NCBI RefSeq assembly: GCF_001761385.1
Contig: NZ_CP017476.1
Coordinates: forward strand, 310,001 to 374,000
Length of the DNA stretch: 64,000 nucleotides
Reading direction: 5' to 3'
Source: Hydrogenophaga crassostreae
GTDB lineage: Bacteria > Pseudomonadota > Gammaproteobacteria > Burkholderiales > Burkholderiaceae_C
In this document: one piece after another, positions 36,196 through 43,452 of the stretch
Numbering within the stretch: position 1 is the stretch's first letter
How the letters are laid out: every line of letters begins with the position of its first letter
Translations under genes and position numbers: made by a program
Notes under the pieces: generated by a model
What the model was told of the DNA's origin: nothing
Seen by the model: the letters and a program-made list of their open reading frames with translations, nothing else
Database searches by the model: none

Positions 36196-36275
36196 AACAC
36201 CCCTGCCCCGCTTCGCGTGACCTCCTCAAGGGGGCGACACTGGCCGACCGGCAAAGCCGGACCGACGGTGCCCTG
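36196..36275. repeat. REP-like intergenic palindromic repeat
   Basis: The gap between regulator and kinase holds a GC-rich element with CTTCGCG, CCTCCTCAAGGGGGCGACAC and a hairpin CCGGC-AAA-GCCGG (36248-36260). Elements of this style are dispersed between genes in Comamonadaceae genomes. Only one copy is in the window, so its repeat nature rests on recognition. The kinase has its own ribosome-binding site after it. Confidence 0.5.
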
Positions 36276-36343
36276 GAAGCGTGTCCGCACATCGGGTTTC
36301 AGGAAACGTGTTGGACGGCTTCTGCTGACCTCAGGAGGTCTTC

Positions 36344-37618
36344 ATGATCGGCCGCCTCGGGCAGCGCCTGTATTTGCGCATCTGGCTGGCGGTGGTGGTG
36401 GCGGTGATGGTGCTGTCGGTGGTGGTCGGCTGGCTCTGGCGGGAGGCGCTGGACCGGGATCGGGAGGAACGCGACGGGCGCGTGGCGCGCGAAATTGTGT
36501 TGCGCAACAGCGTGGGGCAGGTCGTGGGTCAGGCGCCGGCCGAGGCGGTGCGGTTGCCCGGGCAAGGGCTGGAGTTTCAGGTGGTGATGAACGACGGGCA
36601 GACGCTCTATGTCGAGTTGCCGCGTGTGGGACGATCTCCTGGCGGTGTGCCGAGTCGGCGCGCCATGACCGGAACCTTTGGATTTTTGTGGACGCTGGCG
36701 CTGGTTGCGGTGGCCGTGGCGCTGGGTGCCTACCCGATCGTGCGGCGTTTGACCAAACGCCTGGAGACCTTGCAAAAAGGCGTAGACCGCTGGGGCCAGG
36801 GCGACTTGTCGACCCGGTTGCCGGAACACGGGGCCGACGAGGTGGCCCTGTTGTCGCGCCGGTTCAATCAGGCAGCGGAGCGCGTGGAGAACCTGCTCCT
36901 GTCACATAAAACCCTGCTGGCCAACGCATCACACGAACTGCGTTCGCCGTTGGCCCGCATTCGAATGGGGTTGGAATTGCTGGGCACCGACCCGGTTCAC
37001 GCGCGCCAACGCCGCGAGATGGCACGCAGCATCGAAGAACTGGATCAGTTGATCGACGAAATCTTGCTTGCCAGTCGTCTGGACATGCGTGATGCCAACG
37101 ATGCATCGGCGCTGGGCCCCACCGAAGAGGTCGATCTGGTGGGGTTGGCAGCCGAAGAATGCGCGCGGGTCGGCGCCGATCTGGATATAGCGCCCTCCGC
37201 ATCCAGCGTCTTGGTGCAGGGCCATGCGCGTTTGCTGCGGCGTGTGTTGCGCAACCTGCTCGAAAACGCGCGCCGCTATGGGCAGTCACCGCAGGCCATC
37301 GCAGCAGGTGAAGCGGGTGAGGCGGCCATTCGCCTCACCGTGGCGTTGTTGCCTGCGTCGCCGGGCCAGGGCGCTGATGCGTGGGCAGAGGTGTGCGTTG
37401 AAGACCGTGGACCTGGTGTGCCGCCTGAGTTGAGGGAGCAGATCTTTGAAGCTTTTTACCGCTTGCCGGGGGCCAGCGAAAGAGAGGGCGGTGTGGGCCT
37501 GGGTCTGGCTTTGGTGAAGTCGATTGCCCAACGCCATGGCGGTTCGGTGCGCTGTGAAGAGCGAACGGGTGGTGGCGCGCGGTTTGTGGTCACCTTGCCG
37601 GCCCAAGCGTCAGAGTGA
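36344..37618 (+). CDS. Two-component sensor histidine kinase
   Basis: This 424-residue kinase starts at an ATG with AGGAGG just upstream (36333-36338). It has a first membrane helix (about 12-32), a short periplasmic loop (about 33-105), a second helix (about 110-128), and HAMP (about 130-180). The HisKA domain has LANASHELRSPLARIRM, and the HATPase has LLENARRYG, EDRGPGVP and GVGLGLALVKSIAQRHGG. The short periplasmic domain suggests sensing at or in the membrane. It is the cognate partner of the OmpR-type regulator 151 bases upstream. Confidence 0.9.
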   Translation: MIGRLGQRLYLRIWLAVVVAVMVLSVVVGWLWREALDRDREERDGRVAREIVLRNSVGQVVGQAPAEAVRLPGQGLEFQVVMNDGQTLYVELPRVGRSPGGVPSRRAMTGTFGFLWTLALVAVAVALGAYPIVRRLTKRLETLQKGVDRWGQGDLSTRLPEHGADEVALLSRRFNQAAERVENLLLSHKTLLANASHELRSPLARIRMGLELLGTDPVHARQRREMARSIEELDQLIDEILLASRLDMRDANDASALGPTEEVDLVGLAAEECARVGADLDIAPSASSVLVQGHARLLRRVLRNLLENARRYGQSPQAIAAGEAGEAAIRLTVALLPASPGQGADAWAEVCVEDRGPGVPPELREQIFEAFYRLPGASEREGGVGLGLALVKSIAQRHGGSVRCEERTGGGARFVVTLPAQASE

Positions 37619-37647
37619 CGCCGGCGCATGGTCGTTTTTTGGCGAAT

Positions 37648-37665
37648 ATCCCCCAAATGGGGGAT
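37648..37665. promoter_or_regulatory. Perfect 18-bp palindrome
   Basis: ATCCCCCAAATGGGGGAT has seven-base arms around AAAT. It lies 13 bases upstream of a -10-like TATCTT (37679-37684), where the -35 would be. This is the usual place for an activator site at a promoter lacking a -35. No match elsewhere in the window. Confidence 0.5.
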
Positions 37666-37690
37666 GGTACAAAAGTTCTATCTTGAGGAG

Positions 37691-37824
37691 AATCATTTTG
37701 TTGCTGTCACAACGCTATCAATACAACTTGCTCGGCAGCGCCTTTTGGGGTCGCCCGGCAAAAAATGATTTCCAACGATGTCCATTTATGGACTTGAAGG
37801 CCACCGAAAGGTGGCCTTTTTTTT
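37691..37824 (+). ncRNA. Candidate small RNA ending in a strong terminator
   Basis: No good ORF fits between the kinase stop and the zinc-binding gene, but the stretch has an RNA gene's layout. There is a palindrome (37648-37665) and TATCTT (37679-37684), with an expected start near 37691. A long imperfect hairpin follows (37728-37761, TTGC...GCAA ends, TTTT loop). Then comes a perfect GTCCA-TTTA-TGGAC hairpin (37780-37793) and a terminator (37797-37824). A GAGGAG followed by TTG codons opens a frame that runs through the terminator, so translation is unlikely. About 134 nt. No known sRNA family is recognised. Confidence 0.45.
37797..37824 (+). terminator. Rho-independent terminator, plus strand
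   Basis: AAGGCCACC (37797-37805), a GAAA tetraloop and GGTGGCCTT (37810-37818) form a perfect nine-base stem, with an eight-T run (37817-37824). It ends either the candidate sRNA or read-through from the kinase operon. Confidence 0.9.
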
Positions 37825-37858
37825 GGCCTGTTGAAGGTTCCCTTGCTCAAGGGCCGTC

Positions 37859-37898
37859 AAAAGAAAAGGCCGTCCAACCCCGAGCGGCTGAAGCGGCC
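37859..37898 (-). terminator. Possible terminator of the ilvE operon, minus strand
   Basis: On the minus strand GGCCG pairs with CGGCC (37894-37898 with 37868-37872) and is followed by TTTTCTTTT (37859-37867). The stem is short and the loop long, so it is only plausible. It lies just after the zinc-binding protein stop. Confidence 0.35.
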
Positions 37899-37923
37899 TC
37901 GAACTTCTGTCGATGAAATTGCC

Positions 37924-38130
37924 TCAGTGGCCGTGGGCCACAGTCTCGCCCGCTTTGAGGCGGTATACCGTGCCGCAGTAGGGGCACTTGGCCTCGCCGG
38001 TCCTGGCCACATCCAGGTACACCTTGGGGTGGCTGTTCCAGAGCTTCATGTCGGCCTTGGCGCTGGGGCAAAACACACCGCCCTGGTCGTTCAGGTCGCT
38101 GGCTTTGAGTTCAATCGGGTGGTTGCTCAT
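37924..38130 (-). CDS. Small zinc-binding domain protein
   Basis: This 68-residue protein has one upstream Cys (VFCPSAKADMKLWNSHP) and a CPYCGTVYRL pair, the zf-CHCC pattern (Cys-His-Cys-Cys) known from mitochondrial NDUFS6-like and bacterial homologues. It has no membrane segment. It lies ten bases after the ilvE stop and is probably co-transcribed. The same ilvE-zinc-protein order is common in Burkholderiales. Exact role unknown. Confidence 0.85.
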   Translation of the reverse strand: MSNHPIELKASDLNDQGGVFCPSAKADMKLWNSHPKVYLDVARTGEAKCPYCGTVYRLKAGETVAHGH

Positions 38131-38140
38131 GGTATTGACC

Positions 38141-39082
38141 TCAGATCTTGCTCAACCAGTGGGCATATTTGGGGTTTTTGCCTTCGACGATGTCGAAGAA
38201 CGCACGCTGGATTTTTTCGGTGATGGGGCCGCGCGAGCCTTGGCCGAGTTCAATGCGGTCGAGTTCGCGGATCGGGGTCACTTCGGCCGCGGTGCCAGTG
38301 AAGAAAGCTTCGTCGGCGATGTAGACCTCGTCGCGCGTGATGCGCTTTTGCACGATCTCCAGGCCCAGATCTTTGGCGATGTGGAACACGGTGTTGCGGG
38401 TGATGCCGTTCAAGGCGCCAGCAGACAGGTCTGGCGTGTAGATCACGCCGTTTTTGATGATGAAGATGTTTTCACCAGCGCCTTCTGAGACGAAGCCCGA
38501 GGTATCGAGCAGCAGCGCTTCGTCGTAGCCGTCTTCGGTGACCTCCTGGTTGGCCAGGATGGAGTTGGTGTAGTTGCTCACCGCCTTGGCCTGCGTCATG
38601 GTGATGTTGACGTGGTGGCGGGTGTAGCTGCTGGTCTTCACGCGGATGCCACGCTTCAACCCGTCTTCGCCCAGATAGGCGCCCCAGGACCAGGCGGCCA
38701 CCATCAGGTGGATCGTATTGCCCTTGGTGGACACACCCAGCTTCTTGTCGCCCACCCAGGTCAGCGGGCGGATGTAAGCGCTCTCCAGCTTGTTGTCGCG
38801 AACCGCGGCTTTTTGAGCCTCGTTGACCTGCTCCTTGGTGAACGGGATCGTCATGCGCAGAATCTTGGCGCTGTTGAACAGGCGGTCGGTGTGCTCTTCC
38901 AGGCGGAAGATGGCGGTGCCACCGTCGGCCGTTTTGTACGCGCGCACGCCTTCAAAGGCGCCGCAGCCGTAGTGCAGCGTGTGGGTCAGGACGTGGATCT
39001 TGGCATCGCGCCAATCGATCATCTGGCCATCCATCCAGATTTTTCCGTCGCGGTCAGACATTGAGGGGACTACGGGAGACAT
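38141..39082 (-). CDS. ilvE: Branched-chain amino acid aminotransferase
   Basis: This 313-residue class IV PLP aminotransferase transfers amino groups between Glu and the 2-oxo acids of Val, Leu and Ile. Family signatures visible are THTLHYGCGAFEGVRAY, the segment with the PLP Lys (TQAKAVSNYTNSILANQEV), and the phosphate-cup region SEGAGENIFIIKNG. Length fits IlvE. It precedes the zinc-binding gene in a two-gene unit. Confidence 0.95.
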   Translation of the reverse strand: MSPVVPSMSDRDGKIWMDGQMIDWRDAKIHVLTHTLHYGCGAFEGVRAYKTADGGTAIFRLEEHTDRLFNSAKILRMTIPFTKEQVNEAQKAAVRDNKLESAYIRPLTWVGDKKLGVSTKGNTIHLMVAAWSWGAYLGEDGLKRGIRVKTSSYTRHHVNITMTQAKAVSNYTNSILANQEVTEDGYDEALLLDTSGFVSEGAGENIFIIKNGVIYTPDLSAGALNGITRNTVFHIAKDLGLEIVQKRITRDEVYIADEAFFTGTAAEVTPIRELDRIELGQGSRGPITEKIQRAFFDIVEGKNPKYAHWLSKI

Positions 39083-39301
39083 TTGGGGTTCCTTTGCAAG
39101 GGGGTGCAGCCAGCCACGACGCCGACCTGAAAAGGCATTTTACGGGCTGACCGCGGTTCTGAGCTCAGCGGCGGCATGGGCAGTCGAGGCGATGGTCCTG
39201 CATGGGGTATTCGTGCTTGTATGCTGCTGGTCTCGTTGCCTGCTGGCGGCACCCGTGTTTCGCGCGAGGCAGCGCAAGCTGCCCATACCCTTTCAGAGCC
39301 C

Positions 39302-40159
39302 ATGAACATGTCTGCTTCCGTTGTTGAACTCCACAAGGCCGGGTGGCGGCTGCGCGTTGACCCCGCGTTGGGCGGCTGTGTCATGGGGTTGTGGTTAGGG
39401 GCAACGCCGGTGTTGCGATCAGCGCCTGATGGCGCTTCCCATGCGGGTCAAAGTGCTGCTTACCCTCTGGTTCCGTATTCCAACCGGATAGGCCGGGGGC
39501 AGTTGACCTGGCGTGGTCGCACCCATACCGTTCGCAATGGGTTCAACGCCGAACCGCATGCGCTGCATGGTGTGGGTTTCATGCGGGCATGGACGGTGGT
39601 GGAGCACAGCGCAGACATCCTGCTGCTTCGCTTGAATCACCAGCCAGATGGCTTCTGGCCGTTTGCCTTTGAAGCGGAGCAACGCTTCGAACTGCAGGGC
39701 GATGGTCTTTGTTTCACGCTCAGCGCGCGCAACATCGACAGCCAGCCTCAGCCGATGGGCCTGGGCTGGCATCCGTATTTTGTGCGCCGACCTGACAGCG
39801 CCCTGGACTTGCCGGTGCACACCCAATGGTTGGCAGGCGACGATCTCTTGCCACGCGAGTCCAAGGCTGTTGAGGGTCTGCACGGTGCGGTGGCCGACAT
39901 GCACCTGGACCATTGTTTTGAAGGAGCCAGCTGTGTGGCGGGGCTGACAGATCAGGAGATCACGGTGAGCCTGGAGGCCGACAGCCGTTACTGGGTGGTC
40001 TACACGCCCACGGACTCGGCCTTCTTTTGTGTGGAGCCGGTCACCCACCTGAACAATGCGGCGCAGCGGACCGACCCGTTGCGACACGGGCTGGTCGAAC
40101 TGTTGCCGGGCGGTACGCTGCGCCAGCGCGTTCGGCTCACCGCACAGGTGAAGGCATAG
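39302..40159 (+). CDS. Aldose 1-epimerase
   Basis: This galactose-mutarotase-fold protein is 285 residues from the ATG at 39302 (another in-frame ATG at 39308). It shows PLVPYSNRIGRGQLTWRGR, a catalytic His region in NAEPHALHGVGFMRAW, LGWHPYF with the second His, and FFCVEPVTHLNNA with the Glu base. It interconverts alpha and beta anomers of galactose or glucose, which fits feeding galactokinase. It is convergent with galK, seven bases apart, and so is not in the same transcript. Confidence 0.88.
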   Translation: MNMSASVVELHKAGWRLRVDPALGGCVMGLWLGATPVLRSAPDGASHAGQSAAYPLVPYSNRIGRGQLTWRGRTHTVRNGFNAEPHALHGVGFMRAWTVVEHSADILLLRLNHQPDGFWPFAFEAEQRFELQGDGLCFTLSARNIDSQPQPMGLGWHPYFVRRPDSALDLPVHTQWLAGDDLLPRESKAVEGLHGAVADMHLDHCFEGASCVAGLTDQEITVSLEADSRYWVVYTPTDSAFFCVEPVTHLNNAAQRTDPLRHGLVELLPGGTLRQRVRLTAQVKA

Positions 40160-40166
40160 AGCCAGG

Positions 40167-41351
40167 TCAAGCTGGCAGTGCGAGTCCTTGCGCCGTGAGC
40201 GCTTGGTGCGAAGCACCGGCGCCAATATTGGGCAGGTAGACGTTGGCTTTGGTGCCATTGGGTGCGCGGTACTGTTCAGCCAAAGCTGCCTGACATGCGT
40301 CGACCAGCGCATGTGGCAACAGGGCTACCACGCATCCACCAAAGCCACCTCCCGTCATGCGCACGCCGCCACGGTCGCCAGCTATCGCGGCGATGATGGC
40401 CACGATGTGGTCGATGGCGGGCACGGTGATCTCAAAATCATCGCGCATGGAGGCATGGGATTCGGCCATCAGGCGCGAGATGGTGGGCACGTCGTCGGTC
40501 TTCAATGCCTGAGCCATGTGCAGCGTGCGCGCGTTCTCGGTGAGGATATGGCGGGCGCGTTTGAAGACCACTGCATCCATTTCAGCCTCTGCGGCAAGCA
40601 ATTGCTCCAGGCTCACATCGCGAAGCGAGCTTTGAGAAAAGTGCCTGGCGGCCAGTTCGCACTGCTGACGGCGCAGGTTGTATTCGCTGCCCACCAGACC
40701 GCGCTCGACTTGCGAGTTGATGATCACCAGTTGCAGGCTTTCGGGCACATGGCAGTGTTGGCTTTCAAGGCTGCGGCAATCGATCAAGCTGGCGCACTCT
40801 GCTCTGGCGGTGGCGGAGATCCACATGTCCATGATGCCGCACTGGGTGCCGACAAACTGGTTCTCTGACTGTTGCGCCCACTGCGCCCATTGGGCCGGCT
40901 GGACTTTGATGCCGTGCACGCCGCAAACGCCTGCGATCACGGCCACCTCCAGGGAGGCGGAAGAAGAGAGGCCCGTGCCCTGCGGTATGTCGCCGACGAT
41001 GGCCATGTCCATGCCGCGCAGGTGCAGGCCCGCTTTTTGCAGGGTGCTCAGAACGCCGCGCACGTAGTCGGCCCAGGGCTGTTGCGGATTGTGGGCAATG
41101 GCCTGACCCAGATCGATCGAGTCGGTGGCAAATCTTGCGTTCACCGCAAGCACCTTCACCTGGTCGTCCTCGCGCGAGCGCAGCGCCACCAGGGTGGAAA
41201 AGTCGATGGCACAGGGCAGCACAAAGCCGCCGTTGTAGTCGGTGTGTTCGCCGATCAGGTTGACCCGGCCGGGCGCGTTCGCCAGGTGGGTGGCGGGCGT
41301 GCCGAAGTGGGCCCAGAACTGGGCCAGCAAAGAGGCTTGCATGGGGATCAT
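40167..41351 (-). CDS. galK: Galactokinase
   Basis: This 394-residue GHMP kinase phosphorylates galactose at C1. It has the galactokinase signature GRVNLIGEHTDYNGGFVLP, the ATP loop GTGLSSSASLEVA, and the C-terminal GVRMTGGGFGGCVVAL. The start is the ATG at 41351, whose ATGA overlaps the galE stop (a later ATG at 41342 is possible). It is the last gene of the galactoside operon. Confidence 0.95.
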   Translation of the reverse strand: MIPMQASLLAQFWAHFGTPATHLANAPGRVNLIGEHTDYNGGFVLPCAIDFSTLVALRSREDDQVKVLAVNARFATDSIDLGQAIAHNPQQPWADYVRGVLSTLQKAGLHLRGMDMAIVGDIPQGTGLSSSASLEVAVIAGVCGVHGIKVQPAQWAQWAQQSENQFVGTQCGIMDMWISATARAECASLIDCRSLESQHCHVPESLQLVIINSQVERGLVGSEYNLRRQQCELAARHFSQSSLRDVSLEQLLAAEAEMDAVVFKRARHILTENARTLHMAQALKTDDVPTISRLMAESHASMRDDFEITVPAIDHIVAIIAAIAGDRGGVRMTGGGFGGCVVALLPHALVDACQAALAEQYRAPNGTKANVYLPNIGAGASHQALTAQGLALPA

Positions 41352-42403
41352 TGCTCGTTGAAGCCGTTGGGGTGGGCTTGTTGCCAGCGCCAGGTGCTGC
41401 TGCACATGCTGTCGATATCGCGTGTGGGCTGCCATTGCAGTGCTTCGAGGGCGCGGCTGGCATCGGCCCAGAATGCCGGCAGGTCGCCGGCACGGCGTGG
41501 GCCAACTTGTACCGGCAGCGGTTTGCCGCAGGCGCGCTCGAATGCGCCGACCATGGCCTTGACGCTGTGGCCGATGCCGGAGCCCAGATTGAAAAAATGG
41601 CAGGCGCTGGCATCCGGCGTGGCGCTGCGCATCAGGTGTTGCAGTGCGGCCCAGTGGCCATCGGCCAGATCGCTTACATGGATGTAGTCGCGCACGCCGG
41701 TGCCGTCCTCCGTGTCGTAGTCGTCGCCGTGAATGGTCAGCGCCGCGCGCTTGCCCACCGCAACCTGGGCCAGGTAGGGCATGAGGTTGTTCGGGATGCC
41801 GCGCGGGTCCTCGCCGAGATCGCCGCTTTCGTGGGCACCCACCGGGTTGAAATAGCGCAGCACACTGAAATGCCAGCCCGCGGCGCTGTTGCTCAGGTCT
41901 TGCAGGATCAGCTCGATCTGGCGCTTGGTCTGGCCATAGGGGCTGGTCGGCGCAGTGGGGTGGGCTTCGGTGTAAGGCAAGAACTGGGGATCGCCGTAGA
42001 CCGTGGCGCTGGAGCTGAACACCAGTTGGCGCACGCCGGTGGCCTGCATCGCTTGCAGCAGGCGCAGGGTGCCGATCACGTTGCAGTCGTAGTAGGCCAG
42101 CGGCTTTTCGCACGACTCGCCCACCGCCTTGAGGCCGGCCAGGTGCACCACGGCGTCGATGCGTTCTTCGCGCAACACGGCCTCGACTTTGGGTTGATCG
42201 CGCAGATCGACCTGGTGAAACGACACCGGACGACCGGTGATCTTTTGCACCGCATCCACGCTCGATGCGCTGCTGTTGCTGAGGTTGTCGATGATGACCA
42301 CGTCGCAACCGGCTTCGAGCAGGGTGGCGGCGGTGTGCGAACCGATGTAGCCCGCGCCGCCAGTCAGCAGCAGGCGAGGGGCTTTGGAGGGAGCGGTGGT
42401 CAT
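41348..42403 (-). CDS. galE: UDP-glucose 4-epimerase
   Basis: This 351-residue extended SDR has the NAD motif GGAGYIGSHTA, the catalytic FSSSATVYG Ser/Thr and the SPYGQTK Tyr-Lys pair. The length and C-terminal RAGDLPAFWADASRALEALQW are typical of GalE. It regenerates UDP-glucose from UDP-galactose in the Leloir pathway. It overlaps galT upstream and galK downstream by four-base ATGA junctions. Confidence 0.95.
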   Translation of the reverse strand: MTTAPSKAPRLLLTGGAGYIGSHTAATLLEAGCDVVIIDNLSNSSASSVDAVQKITGRPVSFHQVDLRDQPKVEAVLREERIDAVVHLAGLKAVGESCEKPLAYYDCNVIGTLRLLQAMQATGVRQLVFSSSATVYGDPQFLPYTEAHPTAPTSPYGQTKRQIELILQDLSNSAAGWHFSVLRYFNPVGAHESGDLGEDPRGIPNNLMPYLAQVAVGKRAALTIHGDDYDTEDGTGVRDYIHVSDLADGHWAALQHLMRSATPDASACHFFNLGSGIGHSVKAMVGAFERACGKPLPVQVGPRRAGDLPAFWADASRALEALQWQPTRDIDSMCSSTWRWQQAHPNGFNEQ

Positions 42404-43452
42404 GGCGTGGCGTGTTTGTAGTGTTTCGGGCTTTGCGCGCGCAGGCGGTCGGCAGCTTGCTCGGGTGTGAGGTCGCGCTGCGATTCGGCCAGCATCTCAA
42501 AGCCGACCATGAATTTGCGCACCGAAGCCGAGCGCAAAAGCGGCGGGTAAAAATGCGCGTGCAACTGCCAGTGCGCCGTGTCGCCTGTCAGGTAGGGCGC
42601 TCCATGCCAGCCCATGGAATAGGGGAAGCTGGTTTCGAACAGGTTGTCGCAGCGGATGGTCAAGGCCTGCAAGGCATGTGCCAGATCGCTGCGTTGCTCG
42701 GCCGTGAGATCTTCCAGGCGCTGGACCGGAAACAGTGGCAATAACAGGGTCTCGAAGGGCCAGCTGGCCCAGTAGGGCACCACGGCAATCCAGTGGGCGG
42801 TTTGCACCACGGTGCGCTCGCCTGAGGCGGCTTCGCGTTGTGCGTAGTCGAGCAGCATATTGCTTCGGTGTTCGGCCCGGTAGGCGCGCAGCGCCGCGTC
42901 TTCTTTCGCCGCTTCGTTGGGCAAAAAGGAACTGGCCCAGACTTGCCCGTGGGGATGCGGGTTGGAACAGCCCATGGCCTGCCCCTTGTTCTCAAATACC
43001 TGCACCCACGGATAGGTGCGCCCGAGGTCTTGCGCCTGCTCGCACCAGGTATCAATCACACCGGCCAGCGCGTCGACGCCCAGTTCGGGCAGGGTCTTGC
43101 TGTGGTCGGGCGAAAAGCAGATCACGCGGCTCACGCCACGCACGCCCTGGCGTTGAAAAAGCGGATCGGGTGAGGCCCCGGTGTCGGGCGTGTCGGCCAG
43201 GAGCGCGGCGAAATCGTTGTCGAACACGAAGGTGCCGGTGTAGTCGGGGTTGACCGCGCCGTTCACGCGGGTGTTGCCGGCGCAAAGGTAGCAGCTCGGG
43301 TCGTGCGCGGGCAGTTGTTCGGCGTTGGCGGCTTCTTGCGCACCTTGCCAGGGCCGCTTGGCGCGGTGGGGTGAGACCAGCACCCACTCCTGCTTGAGCG
43401 GGTTGTAGCGGCGGTGGGGATGCTCGCTGGCGTCAAGGGCGGATGTGTTCAT
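42400..43452 (-). CDS. galT: Galactose-1-phosphate uridylyltransferase
   Basis: This is a 350-residue protein from the ATG at 43452. Visible family features are RRYNPLKQEWVLVSPHRAKRPW, the zinc site CYLCAGN, the active-site SNPHPHGQVWASSFLP (nucleophilic His) and HFYPPLLRS near the C-terminus. It exchanges UMP between UDP-glucose and galactose-1-phosphate. It is joined by ATGA overlaps to the alpha-galactosidase upstream and galE downstream. Confidence 0.95.
   Translation of the reverse strand: MNTSALDASEHPHRRYNPLKQEWVLVSPHRAKRPWQGAQEAANAEQLPAHDPSCYLCAGNTRVNGAVNPDYTGTFVFDNDFAALLADTPDTGASPDPLFQRQGVRGVSRVICFSPDHSKTLPELGVDALAGVIDTWCEQAQDLGRTYPWVQVFENKGQAMGCSNPHPHGQVWASSFLPNEAAKEDAALRAYRAEHRSNMLLDYAQREAASGERTVVQTAHWIAVVPYWASWPFETLLLPLFPVQRLEDLTAEQRSDLAHALQALTIRCDNLFETSFPYSMGWHGAPYLTGDTAHWQLHAHFYPPLLRSASVRKFMVGFEMLAESQRDLTPEQAADRLRAQSPKHYKHATP

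Noticed and set aside
37679..37824. Small protein from the GAGGAG and TTG codons in the candidate sRNA
   Set aside because: The frame lacks an ATG near the site, has no protein-like text and reads straight through the terminator.
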